Below, in pieces: positions 42,343 through 53,977 of a stretch of DNA of 64,000 nt. The notes beneath the pieces were generated by a model. The model saw only the letters and a program-made list of their open reading frames with translations, was not told where the DNA came from and did not search any database. A program made the position numbers and the translations under genes. Source of the DNA: Elusimicrobiota bacterium (GTDB taxonomy: Bacteria; Elusimicrobiota; Elusimicrobia; UBA1565). Every line of letters begins with the position of its first letter. Position 1 is the first letter of the stretch. The stretch spans positions 248,001 through 312,000 of the forward strand of contig JBAZVI010000001.1 in NCBI GenBank assembly GCA_041660925.1, in the 5' to 3' direction.

Positions 42343-43302
42343 TCAACCTTTGACGAGCGCGACGGCGCCGAGCACGACGGCGTCGTCGCCGAGCCGGGAG
42401 CGCACGACGCGGCAGGGGCCGACCTTGCGGAAGAGCGGGTCCTTCGCGATGCGCGCGCGGATGACGGGGAGCAGGAAGTCGCCGCAGGCCTCGACGAGCC
42501 CTCCGCCGAAGACGAAGACCTCGGGGTCGAAGGCGTGGCGCAGGCTCACGCAGGCCTCGCCGAGGCGCTCCGCGGCGGCGCGCAGGACCGCGCCGACCAG
42601 CGGGTCCCGGCGGCGCAGCGCGCGCGCGAGGACCTTGCTCTTGACCACGTCGAGCTTGCCGCCGTTGAGAGCGAGGATGTCGGAACGGCGGCCGGCGCGC
42701 ACGCCGGCGCGCAGTTCGCGCTCGACGGCGGTGCGGCTCGCGTAGGCCTCGAGGCAGCCGCGGGCCCCGCAGCCGCAGCGCGGACCGGAGGGGTCGAGGA
42801 CGATGTGGCCGAGCTCGGCGCCCGCGCCGTGGGCCCCGACGAGGAGCTTCCCGCCGCAGACGACGCCGCCCCCGACGCCGGTGCCGGGGAAGATGCCTAC
42901 GAGGTCGTCGACGCCCTTGCCCGCGCCGAGCCAGCGCTCGCCGAGCACCCCGAGGTTCACGTCGTTGCCGAGCGCGACCTCCGTGTCGAAGCGGCGCTCG
43001 AGCTCGCGCGCGATGGGGTAGCCGGCCAGCGCGATGTTCGGGGCGACGAGGACCTTCCCCGCCCCGGCGTCCACGATGCCGGGGACGCCGACGCCGATGC
43101 CTTTGAGCCGGCGGGGCTTGAGGTCCGCGTCGCGGATGACGTCGCGCACGGTGCGCACGAGCACGCGCACGACCTCGGCCGCCCCGCCCCGGCGCGGGGT
43201 GGAGGCCTTCTCCCAGGCGAGGATCTTCCCCGCGGGGCTGACGAGCCCGGCGGCGATCTTCGTGCCGCCCACGTCCACGCCGACGTAGAAGCCCTTGCTC
43301 AT
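42343..43302 (-). CDS. ROK-family sugar kinase, probable glucokinase
   Basis: 319 aa. The ATP site is VGVDVGGTKIAAG and the ROK zinc/signature motif is CGCGARGCLEAYAS, with NDVNLGVLGE and GTGVGGGVV in between. ROK kinases phosphorylate glucose or related hexoses; EIGH is seen here as ELGHIVLD, supporting sugar kinase rather than repressor function, and there is no DNA-binding domain. TATAAT ends exactly 6 nt before the ATG. It would feed glucose from glycogen or transport into glycolysis. Divergent from the SDR-type gene 29 nt away. Confidence 0.92.
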   Translation of the reverse strand: MSKGFYVGVDVGGTKIAAGLVSPAGKILAWEKASTPRRGGAAEVVRVLVRTVRDVIRDADLKPRRLKGIGVGVPGIVDAGAGKVLVAPNIALAGYPIARELERRFDTEVALGNDVNLGVLGERWLGAGKGVDDLVGIFPGTGVGGGVVCGGKLLVGAHGAGAELGHIVLDPSGPRCGCGARGCLEAYASRTAVERELRAGVRAGRRSDILALNGGKLDVVKSKVLARALRRRDPLVGAVLRAAAERLGEACVSLRHAFDPEVFVFGGGLVEACGDFLLPVIRARIAKDPLFRKVGPCRVVRSRLGDDAVVLGAVALVKG

Positions 43303-43331
43303 TCCGGGATTATAGCAGTAGACTCTCGCCG

Positions 43332-44756
43332 ATGCCGACTCAAAAGACGATCGCGATCGCCGGCGCGAGCGGGTTCATCGGCCGGGCGCTGCTCGACCGC
43401 CTCACCTCCGACCCGGAACTCGCCGCGCTCTGGCGCCCCGTGGCCCTCACCCGCGGCGCCCCCTCCGGCATCTACTCGCGCGGGGGGCCCGTGGACTGGC
43501 GGCGCTGCGACCTCTTCTCGCTGCTGCAGGCCGAGAAGGCCCTGCGCGGCTGCGACGCGGCCGTCTACCTCGTCCACTCCATGCTGCCCTCCGCGCACCT
43601 GACGCAGGGCGCCTTCCAGGACATGGACCTCATCCTGGCCGACAACTTCGCCCGCGCCGCCGCGGCCGCGGGCGTCGAGCACATCGTCTACGTGGGCGGG
43701 CTCACGCCCGAGGGCGCGGAGCTCTCCGCGCACCTGCGCAGCCGCCGGGAGGTCGAGGAGACGCTCGGCTCGCGCGGCGTCCCCGTGACGACCCTGCGCA
43801 CGGGCGTCGTCATCGGCGCCAACGGGACCTCCTGGGGCATGCTCTCCCGCCTGCTCCGGCGCCTGCCGGTCATCCCCTGCCCGCCCTGGGCGCACACGAA
43901 GACCCAGCCGGTGGCCCTCGACGACCTGCTCGACGCGATCGTCTTCTGCCTCCGGAACCGCGCCGAGAAGAACGCCTCTTTCGACCTCGCCTGCCCCGAG
44001 GCCCTCACCTACCGGCAGATGCTGGAGCGCTCCGCCGCGCTCCTCGGCCTGCGCCGCCGCTTCGTGGACCTCCCCCTGAAGGGGACCTTCTTCTGCAAGC
44101 GCTGGCTCTCGTGGGTGTCCGGCTCGCCCCGGGAGCTCGTGGACCCCCTCATCGACAGCATGCGCTACCCGATGGTCGCGCGCAGCCTCGTCCTCCAGCA
44201 GGCCGAGGGCCGCCCCCCGACCCCGTTCGATGAGGCCGTGCGCCGCGCGGTCGCGGCCGAGGCCGCGTCGCCGCACCCGAGGCGGCGCGCGTACCTGCCC
44301 CCCGCCGAGCCCGACGTGCGTTCGGTCCAGCGCATCCCCCTGCCGCCGGGGCGCAGCGCCCACTGGGTGGCCGAGCAGTACGGGGCCATGCACCCCCTCC
44401 TCTTCCACATCCCGATCCGCGCCGAGATGGACGAGAAGCGCGACGTGCGCCTCTACTGGTTCTGGCCCCGGGCCCTCCTCCTCGAGCTGACCTTCGCCCA
44501 CGACCGCAGCCCCGACACCGACCGGCAGGTCTTCTACATCACCGGGGGCCTGCTCGCGCAGAAGACCCACCGCGCCGCCTCCCGCCCGCGCATCGAGTTC
44601 CGGGAGACCCTCGGCGGGCGTTATGTGCTCGCGGCCCTCCACGACTTCCGCCCCACCCTGCCCTGGTTCCTCTACAACCTCACCCAGGCCCGGCTGCACC
44701 TGTGGACGATGCGCCGCTTCGCCCGTCGGATCTCCTCGGGCGGCAGCTTCGCGTAG
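43332..44756 (+). CDS. NAD(P)-binding epimerase-like protein with C-terminal DUF2867-like domain
   Basis: 474 aa. Residues 1-290 are an atypical short-chain dehydrogenase (IAIAGASGFIGRALLDRL, AAVYLVHSM, VEHIVYVGGL), as in the NmrA/complex I subunit NDUFA9-like group. The C-terminal 150 residues (HWVAEQYGAMHPLL ... VRLYWFWPRALLLELTF ... TLPWFLYNLTQARLH) resemble the DUF2867-type domain that often follows such folds. The substrate is unknown; roles in quinone or lipid metabolism have been proposed for relatives. It is separated from the next gene by 55 nt. Confidence 0.82.
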   Translation: MPTQKTIAIAGASGFIGRALLDRLTSDPELAALWRPVALTRGAPSGIYSRGGPVDWRRCDLFSLLQAEKALRGCDAAVYLVHSMLPSAHLTQGAFQDMDLILADNFARAAAAAGVEHIVYVGGLTPEGAELSAHLRSRREVEETLGSRGVPVTTLRTGVVIGANGTSWGMLSRLLRRLPVIPCPPWAHTKTQPVALDDLLDAIVFCLRNRAEKNASFDLACPEALTYRQMLERSAALLGLRRRFVDLPLKGTFFCKRWLSWVSGSPRELVDPLIDSMRYPMVARSLVLQQAEGRPPTPFDEAVRRAVAAEAASPHPRRRAYLPPAEPDVRSVQRIPLPPGRSAHWVAEQYGAMHPLLFHIPIRAEMDEKRDVRLYWFWPRALLLELTFAHDRSPDTDRQVFYITGGLLAQKTHRAASRPRIEFRETLGGRYVLAALHDFRPTLPWFLYNLTQARLHLWTMRRFARRISSGGSFA

Positions 44757-44811
44757 ACGCTCCCGCCGTTCCCGCGCCGCCCCGGCGGCCGATATTGTTA
44801 GAATAAGCCCC

Positions 44812-47067
44812 ATGAAAGCCCCCACCGCCCCCCTTTCCGACCCCGCCCTCGACGCCGTCGAGACCCTGCTCGCGAAAGCCGCCGCCGAAGGCCGCAAGGC
44901 CCTCAGCGAGGTCGAAGTCTACGCGGTCTTCGACCTCCTCGGGCTCGAGACCCCGAAGCGCGTCGTCCTCCGCGCGGAGGACTCCGTCGAGAAGGCCCTC
45001 TCCGCGGTTCCCGGAGACCGCCTCGTCTTGAAGGTCTCCTCGCACAAGGTCCTGCACAAGACCGAGTCGGGCGGCGTGAAGGTCTGCGCGCGCGCCGAGG
45101 CCTCGAAGGCCGTATCGGCCATGCGGAAGGCCTTCCCGGACGCCGACCTCCTCGTCTGCGAGTTCGTCGAGCACGCCGCCTTCTCGCTGGGCCAGGAACT
45201 CATGCTCGGCGCCCGCGCCGACGCGGGCTTCGGACCCCTGCTCACCCTCGGCGTGGGCGGGACCGACGCCGAGGCGCTCACCGCGCGCCTGCGTCCCGGG
45301 ACCTCCCCCGCCGTGATGCCCCTTTCGCTCGCGGCCGACTGCGGCGGCTGGGCGGCCTTCCTCCGGGAGGCCTGGGTGTGGGGCTACGTCGCGGGGACCG
45401 TGCGCGGCGGAAAGCGCCTCGCCGAGGACGCGGCGATGCTGCGCTGGCTGGAGGGCTTCGCGCGCCTCCTCTCCCGCTTCGACGGCCGCGCATGCCGCTG
45501 GCGCATCGACGAGGTCGAGGTCAACCCCCTCGCCGTGAGCCGCGGCCGCATCGTCGCCCTCGACGGCGTGCTCCGCTTCGGCGAGGGCGCGCCGCGCGAA
45601 CGCTCCCGCCCGTCGGACCGGGCGGTGCGCGGCCTCCTGAAGCCCGCCACCGTGGCCGTCGCCGGCGTCAGCGAGAAGAAGATGAACATGGGGCGCATCA
45701 TCCTGCGCAACGTGGTCGAGGCCGGCTTCCCGCTCGAGAAGCTCTACGTCCTCAAGGACAACGCCGCGCCCATCGAAGGGGCGCGCTGCTTCGCCCGCCC
45801 CGCGGATTTCCCGGAGCCGGTCGACATGTTCGTGGTCGCCGTCCCCTCCCCCGAGGTGCCCGCCCTGCTGGAGGAGGCCGGCCGCTCCGGGAAGGTGCGC
45901 GGCGTCGTCCTCATCAGCGGCGGCATGGGAGAGAAGAGCGGCAGCGAAGGGGTCAAGGACCAGGTCCTGAAGTCGATCGCCGACGCGCGGCGCTCGGCGC
46001 CCGACTTCGCCGTCAGCGGAGGCAACTCCCTGGGGATCGTCTCCTCGCCGGCCAAGGTCAACACCTTCTTCATCCCCAAGGAGAAGCTCGTCATGCCGGT
46101 GCACGAGGACCCCGCGCTGGCCCGCACCGCCTTCATCAGCCAGAGCGGCGCCTTCGTCATCTCGGTGGTCAGCCGCAACCCCTGGCTCAAGCCCGCCTAC
46201 TGCGTGACCGTGGGCAACCAGATGGACGTCACCGTCTCCGACTACGTGGACCAGGCGGTCGACGACGACTCCCTGCGCGTCCTCCTCGTCTACCTCGAGG
46301 GCCTGCAGCCCGGCGACGGCCTGCGTCTGGCCCGCGCGATCCGCCGCGCGCGCGCGGCCGGGAAGACCGTCGTCGTCTACAAGGCCGGCCGAACCCCGAC
46401 CGGCCAGAAGGCGGTCATGGGGCACACCGCCTCCATCGCCGGCGACCACGTGGTCACGACCGCCGTGCTCGAGCGCGCCGGCGCCCTCGTCGCCGAGACC
46501 TTCGACGACTTCGACGACCTCGCCCAGCTCGCCTGCTTCTGCGGGAACTTCAAGGAGCTCGGCGCCGAGGTCTTCGCTCTCAGCAACGCCGGCTTCGAGA
46601 GCGCCGGGATGGCCGACAGCATCCTCCCCCACGGGCCCATCCGCGCCGCCGACCTGGACAAGGAGACGACGGCGCGCATGGAGGCGGCCCTCAAGGAGTT
46701 CAAGCTCGACGGCATCGTCGACGCGCGAAACCCCTTCGACATCACCCCGATGGGCGCCGACGAGCCCATCGTGCGCGTCTGCGAGGCGGCGCTCGCCTCC
46801 CCCAGGGTGGGGGGGGCGGTCGTCGCCATCATCCCGCTGACCCCGGCGATGAAGACGCTGCCGGCCGAGGGCCTCGACGCCTCGGTGCCGGCGCGCCTGG
46901 GAGCGCTCGCGAAGTCCGCGGGCAAGCCCGTGCTCTTCTGCGTCGCCTCGGGCGCGCTCTACGACCCCTACGCGCGCCTCGCGCAGGAGCGCGGCCTGCC
47001 CGTCTTCCGCGCCGCCGACCGCGCCCTGCGCGCCTACGCGCGCTATCGCAGCTGCCGCAAGGACTGA
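44812..47067 (+). CDS. Acetyl-CoA synthetase (ADP-forming), fused subunits
   Basis: 751 aa. Converts acetyl-CoA + ADP + Pi to acetate + ATP + CoA, an acetate-forming energy step in anaerobes. Order is unusual to note: ATP-grasp (beta) first, residues 1-270 (LKVSSHKVLHKTESGGV, VGGTDAEALTARL, EVNPLAV), then CoA-binding and ligase (alpha) domains (VAVAGVSEKKMNMGRIILRN, FISQSGAF, VTVGNQMDVTVSDYVD). The catalytic His is in MGHTASIAGD. TAGAAT ends 7 nt before the ATG. It is 10 nt from glycogen phosphorylase on the same strand, an operon for glycogen-to-acetate metabolism. Confidence 0.94.
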   Translation: MKAPTAPLSDPALDAVETLLAKAAAEGRKALSEVEVYAVFDLLGLETPKRVVLRAEDSVEKALSAVPGDRLVLKVSSHKVLHKTESGGVKVCARAEASKAVSAMRKAFPDADLLVCEFVEHAAFSLGQELMLGARADAGFGPLLTLGVGGTDAEALTARLRPGTSPAVMPLSLAADCGGWAAFLREAWVWGYVAGTVRGGKRLAEDAAMLRWLEGFARLLSRFDGRACRWRIDEVEVNPLAVSRGRIVALDGVLRFGEGAPRERSRPSDRAVRGLLKPATVAVAGVSEKKMNMGRIILRNVVEAGFPLEKLYVLKDNAAPIEGARCFARPADFPEPVDMFVVAVPSPEVPALLEEAGRSGKVRGVVLISGGMGEKSGSEGVKDQVLKSIADARRSAPDFAVSGGNSLGIVSSPAKVNTFFIPKEKLVMPVHEDPALARTAFISQSGAFVISVVSRNPWLKPAYCVTVGNQMDVTVSDYVDQAVDDDSLRVLLVYLEGLQPGDGLRLARAIRRARAAGKTVVVYKAGRTPTGQKAVMGHTASIAGDHVVTTAVLERAGALVAETFDDFDDLAQLACFCGNFKELGAEVFALSNAGFESAGMADSILPHGPIRAADLDKETTARMEAALKEFKLDGIVDARNPFDITPMGADEPIVRVCEAALASPRVGGAVVAIIPLTPAMKTLPAEGLDASVPARLGALAKSAGKPVLFCVASGALYDPYARLAQERGLPVFRAADRALRAYARYRSCRKD

Positions 47068-47077
47068 GGAGAAGCCC

Positions 47078-49599
<2,522 letters not shown>

Positions 49600-49603
<4 letters not shown>

Positions 49604-50010
49604 GCACCGTCCTCCTCCTCGTCGTCTCCAACACCTTCATGACCCTGGCCTGGTACGGCCACTTGAAGCATCGAGGCGCACCGCTCTGGCTGGCCATCCT
49701 GGCGAGCTGGGGGATCGCCTTCTTCGAGTACTGCTTCCAGGTGCCGGCCAACCGCTGGGGCTACGGGCAGTTCAGCGGCTACCAGCTGAAGATCATCCAG
49801 GAGGTCGTCACCGTCTGCGTGTTCGTGGTCTTCGCGTGGGCCTACCTGGGAGAGAAGCTCCGCCTCAACCACGCCCTCGCGCTGACCTTCGTCGTCGCGG
49901 CGGTGGTCTGCGCCTTCTGGACCCCCGCGCCCCGCCCGGCCCCTCGAGCGCCGGTCTCGACGCATGCGGACGCCTCCGACCGGGCCCCGATCCCGGCGCA
50001 CAACGGCTGA
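49600..50010 (+). CDS. DMT/DUF486-type small membrane protein
   Basis: 136 aa with four membrane helices. The motifs TLAWYGHLKHRG, WGIAFFEYCFQVPANRWGY and FSGYQLKIIQEVVTVCVFVVFAW match the DUF486 (DMT superfamily) protein, usually about 110 aa; the additional Pro-rich tail (APRPAPRAP) is extra here. Function unknown, small-molecule transport suspected for the superfamily. Coupled to glgP by an ATGA overlap. Confidence 0.9.
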
Positions 50011-50056
50011 GAAGAACGCCCTTGCGAGGGGCAGAGGCCCCTGCTACAATCCGGGT

Positions 50057-50428
50057 ATGGCCTACAAGGTCCTGGTCGTCGACGACTCTCCGATGTCCCG
50101 CGTGCTCCTCACCGAGATGCTGAGCGCCCTCGGCCACGAGATCGTCGGCGAGGCCGAGAGCGGGCAGGCGGGGCTCGACGCCTTCAAGAAGCTCCGGCCC
50201 GACCTCGTGACCCTCGACATCTCCCTGCCCGACATGGACGGGCTCGCGGTCCTGCGCGAACTGCGGCACATCTCCCCCTCCGCCCGCGTCGTCCTCGTCA
50301 GCGGCAACGACCAGAAGCGCGTGCTCGACTACGCGAAGCAGATGAAGACCCCGCTGGTCAGCAAGCCCTTCGAATCCAAAGACCTCGCCTCGGCCATCGA
50401 CCTGGCCTTCGGCAAGCGCCCCGCGTGA
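50057..50428 (+). CDS. CheY-like response regulator
   Basis: 123 aa receiver domain: acidic pair in VVDDSPMSRVLL, phospho-Asp in LVTLDISLPDMDG, switch Ser in VLVSGND and Lys in LVSKPFE. TACAAT ends 6 nt before the ATG and is preceded by TTGCGA at a 17-nt spacing. Its TGA overlaps the GTG start of the CheC-like gene. CheY plus CheC suggests a chemotaxis-type or pilus-motility signal loop with built-in dephosphorylation; no CheA is nearby. Confidence 0.94.
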   Translation: MAYKVLVVDDSPMSRVLLTEMLSALGHEIVGEAESGQAGLDAFKKLRPDLVTLDISLPDMDGLAVLRELRHISPSARVVLVSGNDQKRVLDYAKQMKTPLVSKPFESKDLASAIDLAFGKRPA

Positions 50429-51039
50429 ACGAGATCTTCACCGCGGACGAACTCTCCTTCCTCTCCAAGCTCATCGAGGCCGGCGTCCAGCTCAGCGGCG
50501 AGCGTCTGGCCAAGCTCTCCGGGACGAAGTGGAACGTGGTCTCGGCCAGCGTCGAGGTCGTCCCCATCGTGCGCGCGCTGAGCATCTTCCACAACGAGCC
50601 GGTCCTGCACATCGGCGCGCACATGCGCTCGCAGTCCCTTCTCCCGCTCGAGTTCCTCATGCTCTTCCCGGACTGGAGCGCCGAGCCCATCGCCGACGTC
50701 ATCACGAAGGCCTCTCCCGCGATGAAGGCCCTCCCCGAGCGCAACAAGGTCATCGTGGGGGAGATCGCCAACATCCTCGGCCAGGGCGTCGTGAAGGCGA
50801 TGGCCGACACCTTCAACCTCTCCATCATCCTCTCGGTCCCGCAGATCTCGACGGGGCGCAAGGCCGAGCTCACCGTCGGCGTGCTCGAGAAGTTCGACGG
50901 GCGCAAGGACACGGTCGTGCTGACCCACGTCGAGATGTACGCCGACACCCTCTCGGCGGTCTGCAGCATGCTGCTCATGCTCGACGCGGCGGTGGTCAAG
51001 CGCCTCATCACCCTCGCGAACAAGCCCGAGAACGCCTGA
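50425..51039 (+). CDS. CheC-like phosphatase
   Basis: 204 aa starting at GTG 50425 in a GTGA overlap. The CheC/CheX/FliY consensus is partly visible as VGEIANILGQGVVKAMADTFNL (E-x2-N), once rather than twice, which is closer to CheX or single-site CheC. The N-terminal half contains ISFHNEPVLHIG-like strands (IFHNEPVLHIGAHM). It likely dephosphorylates the preceding CheY-like protein. The downstream lipoprotein gene starts directly after its stop codon. Confidence 0.8.
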   Translation: MNEIFTADELSFLSKLIEAGVQLSGERLAKLSGTKWNVVSASVEVVPIVRALSIFHNEPVLHIGAHMRSQSLLPLEFLMLFPDWSAEPIADVITKASPAMKALPERNKVIVGEIANILGQGVVKAMADTFNLSIILSVPQISTGRKAELTVGVLEKFDGRKDTVVLTHVEMYADTLSAVCSMLLMLDAAVVKRLITLANKPENA

Positions 51040-51732
51040 ATGAGCCGCCGCGTCCTGCTCCTCACGCTGTCCGCCGCCCTCCTCCTGCCCGGCTGCGCAC
51101 GCCTGCGCCGGCGCGTCCATAAGGGCCCCGAAGCCATGCCGGCCTCCTTCGAAGTCCGCCGCAGCACCGTCGCGGCCCACTTCATCGCCCCGCCCTTCAC
51201 CGTGAACCCCGAGGACCCCGCCGCCCCCTTCCCGAGCGAGTTCTTCGTGGACTCCGGCCGGGTGCTCGCGGGCTACCGCCAGGCGCTCCTCAAGGACCCG
51301 GGGCTCAAGACCGCCTACGACGGCTACTTCCTGAAGAAGGACAGCACCTTCGAGCAGCTCTGGAAGAGCACGAAGCGGCAGGCCGACCGCGCCACCGACT
51401 GGCTGATGCTCTACCCCCCCACCGCGCTCCCGCTGGGGACCTACCGCGCCGTCCGCGGAGCCATCGGGCAGGGAGAGCGCAACTACGAGCGCGAGTTCTC
51501 GAAAGAGGACGAGATGGCCGCCGAGGTCCGCCGCGACTTCCGCTACGCGCTGGAGAAGGTGGCGCGCGAGTCGCGGGTCCAACGCGTGACCGACGCCTCC
51601 GCGGCCGGGCTCCTCTACGTCGACCCCTCCTGGGACCTCACCGACCGCGTCACCGAGACGCTCATCGCCGCCAAGAAGGCCGAACTCGCCGCCCCCGCCC
51701 CCGAAGAGCCGCCCCCCGCCCCGAAGCCCTGA
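51040..51732 (+). CDS. Lipoprotein of unknown function
   Basis: 230 aa with a lipoprotein signal peptide and lipobox LLPGC at about residue 20. The mature part contains helices and an Arg/Glu-rich stretch, ending in a Pro/Glu tail (APAPEEPPPAPKP). No family recognised. Its ATG abuts the CheC-like stop (TGAATG), so it is the third gene of that operon and may link the signal pair to the envelope. Confidence 0.75.
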   Translation: MSRRVLLLTLSAALLLPGCARLRRRVHKGPEAMPASFEVRRSTVAAHFIAPPFTVNPEDPAAPFPSEFFVDSGRVLAGYRQALLKDPGLKTAYDGYFLKKDSTFEQLWKSTKRQADRATDWLMLYPPTALPLGTYRAVRGAIGQGERNYEREFSKEDEMAAEVRRDFRYALEKVARESRVQRVTDASAAGLLYVDPSWDLTDRVTETLIAAKKAELAAPAPEEPPPAPKP

Positions 51733-51737
51733 AACAG

Positions 51738-51770
51738 AGCCGCCCCCCTTCCTTTGGAGAGAGGGGGGCT
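51738..51770 (-). terminator. Convergent-gene hairpin
   Basis: AGCC-G-CCCCCCT paired with AGGGGGGCT across an 11-13-nt loop, between convergent genes; the minus-strand copy is followed by CTCTGTTTC. It overlaps the minus-strand stop codon region. Confidence 0.4.
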
Positions 51771-52449
51771 AAGGCCGGTCTTTGCGGACGGCGACCCAGA
51801 CGACGTAGTGGGCGCCCCGATGACCCCGGCTGCGGACCGGGACCTCGGAGACCTCGAAGTCCGCCCGGCGCAGACGCTTGACGAAGGGCTTGTTCGGCCG
51901 GGCCGACCAGAAGGCGAGGATGCCGTTGGGACGCAGCGCGGCGCGGGCCTCCGACAGGCCCTCCTCCGAGTAGAGCCGGTCGTTGGCCTTCATCGTCTGC
52001 CCCTGCGGCCCGTTGTCGACGTCCTGAAGGACGGCGTCGTAGGTCTCCCGCGCCTCCCGCAGGACGAGCGCGATGTCGCGGAGAAGAACGCTGACGCGGC
52101 GGTCCTTCAGGGGGTAGCCGGCCAGGGCGCCGAGCGGCCCCCCGTTCCATTCGACGACCTCGGGCACGAGCTCCGAGACGTCCACCCGGGCCGCGGGTCC
52201 GAGCCCCTTGAGCGCCGCGGCAAGCGTGAAGCCCATGCCGAGTCCGCCGACGAGGACGCGGGGGCGCGGGAGGGAGTGCAGGCGCGGGATGACGATCTCG
52301 GCGAGGGCGTCCTCCGAGGAGTGGGCGCTGCTGTCCATGAGGAGGCTGCCGTCCACCTTGATGGAATACTCGCCGCCGCGCCGGTGGAGCGTGAGCTCTT
52401 CACCGCTCACGGAGACTTTCGCGCGGCCGAGCAGCTCCCAGGGGATCAT
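51769..52449 (-). CDS. Spermidine synthase-like methyltransferase-fold protein
   Basis: 226 aa. A short N-terminal beta part (ELTLHRRGGEYSIKVDGSLLMDS) precedes a Rossmann domain with RVLVGGLGMGFTLAAAL (S-adenosyl-type glycine loop), VDVSELVPEVVEWN and YDAVLQDVDNGPQ. This pattern is that of spermidine synthase-like proteins; it may not make spermidine. The ATG overlaps the stop of the upstream heme/PAS sensor (ATGA), an unexpected partnership that suggests regulated or redox-linked activity. Confidence 0.85.
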   Translation of the reverse strand: MIPWELLGRAKVSVSGEELTLHRRGGEYSIKVDGSLLMDSSAHSSEDALAEIVIPRLHSLPRPRVLVGGLGMGFTLAAALKGLGPAARVDVSELVPEVVEWNGGPLGALAGYPLKDRRVSVLLRDIALVLREARETYDAVLQDVDNGPQGQTMKANDRLYSEEGLSEARAALRPNGILAFWSARPNKPFVKRLRRADFEVSEVPVRSRGHRGAHYVVWVAVRKDRP

Positions 52450-53819
52450 GCCCCGGGGCCTTTGCCCTCGGGGAACTCCCGGTCGTAGAGGTCGCCGTAG
52501 AGCTTCTTGCCGCAGTCCGGGCAGATGCCGTGCGAGAAGCGGGCTTCGCTGTGCTGGGAGATATAGGTCTCCACCGATTCCCAGAAGCCCTTGTCGCCGC
52601 GGATCTTCTTGCAGGACGCGCAGATGGGGATGAAGCCCTTGAGGAGCTTCACCTGCGTGAGCGCGTCCTGGAGCGTCTGGATGGTGACCTGGCGCTCCGC
52701 CTCCGCGTTCTTGCGTTCGGTGATGTCCCGGACCGTCGCCTGCAGGAAGGCCTTTCCTTCCGCCTCCGTCCGGGTCAGAAGGACCTCGGCGGGAAAATCC
52801 TGGCCGTTGAGGCGCCGGTGCGTCCACTCGAAGAGGTGGAAGCCCTCCCGCATGGCCGTCTCGATCATCTCGCGGGCCTTCTCGGCGGAGGGCCGCCCGT
52901 CCGGCTGCCGCTCGGGCGAGAGCTCCCAGGGCCCGCGGGAGGTGAACTCCGCCTCGTCCTTCGCCCCGAACATGGCGACGGTCGCCGGGTTTCCCGAGGT
53001 GAAGGCCCAGGACGGAGGCGTCAGCGTCATCAGGGCGTCGCGCGAGGTGGAGAAGAGGCAGCGGTAGCGCTCCTCGCTCACCCACATCCGCGTCATGGCC
53101 CGGTCGAGCCCCAGATAGGCCAGCGAGATGCCGGCCAGCCCCAGGCCCCAGATGAGAAGATGCCAGACGATGAGGGAGACGTGCAGCGCACGTTCGGCCT
53201 CCAGAAGTGGCGCCAGGGGGACCGTGCTGAAGATCCCGCCGCGGATGTCCCCGAGCCGATATCCGTCCTGCGCATGGCAGGAGAGACAGTCCGCGTCGGT
53301 GCGAAAGGCGCGCATGTAGTTCAGCTGCGCGCCGCGGCCCTCTCCCGATAAAGACATGCTTTCCGTCTTCCCGCTCAGGAAGGATTCCAGGGCCGTCCGC
53401 TTCCAGGGCTCGGGGGGACCGGAGCGGACGCTGTCCAGGCTCGCGATGCCCCCGTAGGGAAGCCCTTTCCGGGCCCGCTCGGCGTAGATCTGCCGCATGG
53501 CGTAGGCGTGGCTGATCTGCGTGAGCCGGCGGCCCTCAGGAGTCCGGACGTCCTTCCCGGAACCGTGCATGGCGGGTTCCGCGGCGGTCTCCGACGTCAA
53601 CGGCACGTAGACCCCGCCGTGCCCGCTGACCCACTTCCGGAAGGAGTTGTCCATGTCGACGATGGTCCGGGCCTCGTCCTCCGCGATCGCCTGCACGCTC
53701 AGGTTCTGCGTATGGAGGTTCCAGCCCCATGAGAGGAACAGCATCGCCGTCCAGAGCGCGCCGGCGAGGCCGGCGTAGCGCCGCAGAGGAGTCCGAAAGG
53801 AGATGAACGTGTTCAGCAT
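52446..53819 (-). CDS. Heme-binding Tll0287-like/PAS sensor without output domain
   Basis: 457 aa. TM1 near residues 20-35; a periplasmic Tll0287-like (DUF3365) domain with one c-type heme motif, CLSCHAQDGYRLGDIRGG; TM2 near 215-240; a PAS domain (residues about 250-370, YRCLFSTSRDAL, ATVRDITERKNAE); then a zinc-ribbon-like tail, CASCKKIRGDKGFW ... SHGICPDCGKKLYGD, known from PAS proteins. No kinase, cyclase or methyl-accepting domain is visible. A redox or ligand sensor is likely. Coupled to the methyltransferase-like gene. Confidence 0.9.
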   Translation of the reverse strand: MLNTFISFRTPLRRYAGLAGALWTAMLFLSWGWNLHTQNLSVQAIAEDEARTIVDMDNSFRKWVSGHGGVYVPLTSETAAEPAMHGSGKDVRTPEGRRLTQISHAYAMRQIYAERARKGLPYGGIASLDSVRSGPPEPWKRTALESFLSGKTESMSLSGEGRGAQLNYMRAFRTDADCLSCHAQDGYRLGDIRGGIFSTVPLAPLLEAERALHVSLIVWHLLIWGLGLAGISLAYLGLDRAMTRMWVSEERYRCLFSTSRDALMTLTPPSWAFTSGNPATVAMFGAKDEAEFTSRGPWELSPERQPDGRPSAEKAREMIETAMREGFHLFEWTHRRLNGQDFPAEVLLTRTEAEGKAFLQATVRDITERKNAEAERQVTIQTLQDALTQVKLLKGFIPICASCKKIRGDKGFWESVETYISQHSEARFSHGICPDCGKKLYGDLYDREFPEGKGPGA

Positions 53820-53977
53820 GCCGTTAGAACCCGCAGAGGGCTCCTGCGCGGATTATAGCTGATTCCGCGGCAAACGGAGCCCGGGCGCGGCAAGAGGGGC
53901 GCCGCGTAGGCCTTAGGGCCTATTCGGGCCTGGGCCTCTTGTCACATGATGCTCGCGGCCATCCGGCTATCCTATCC

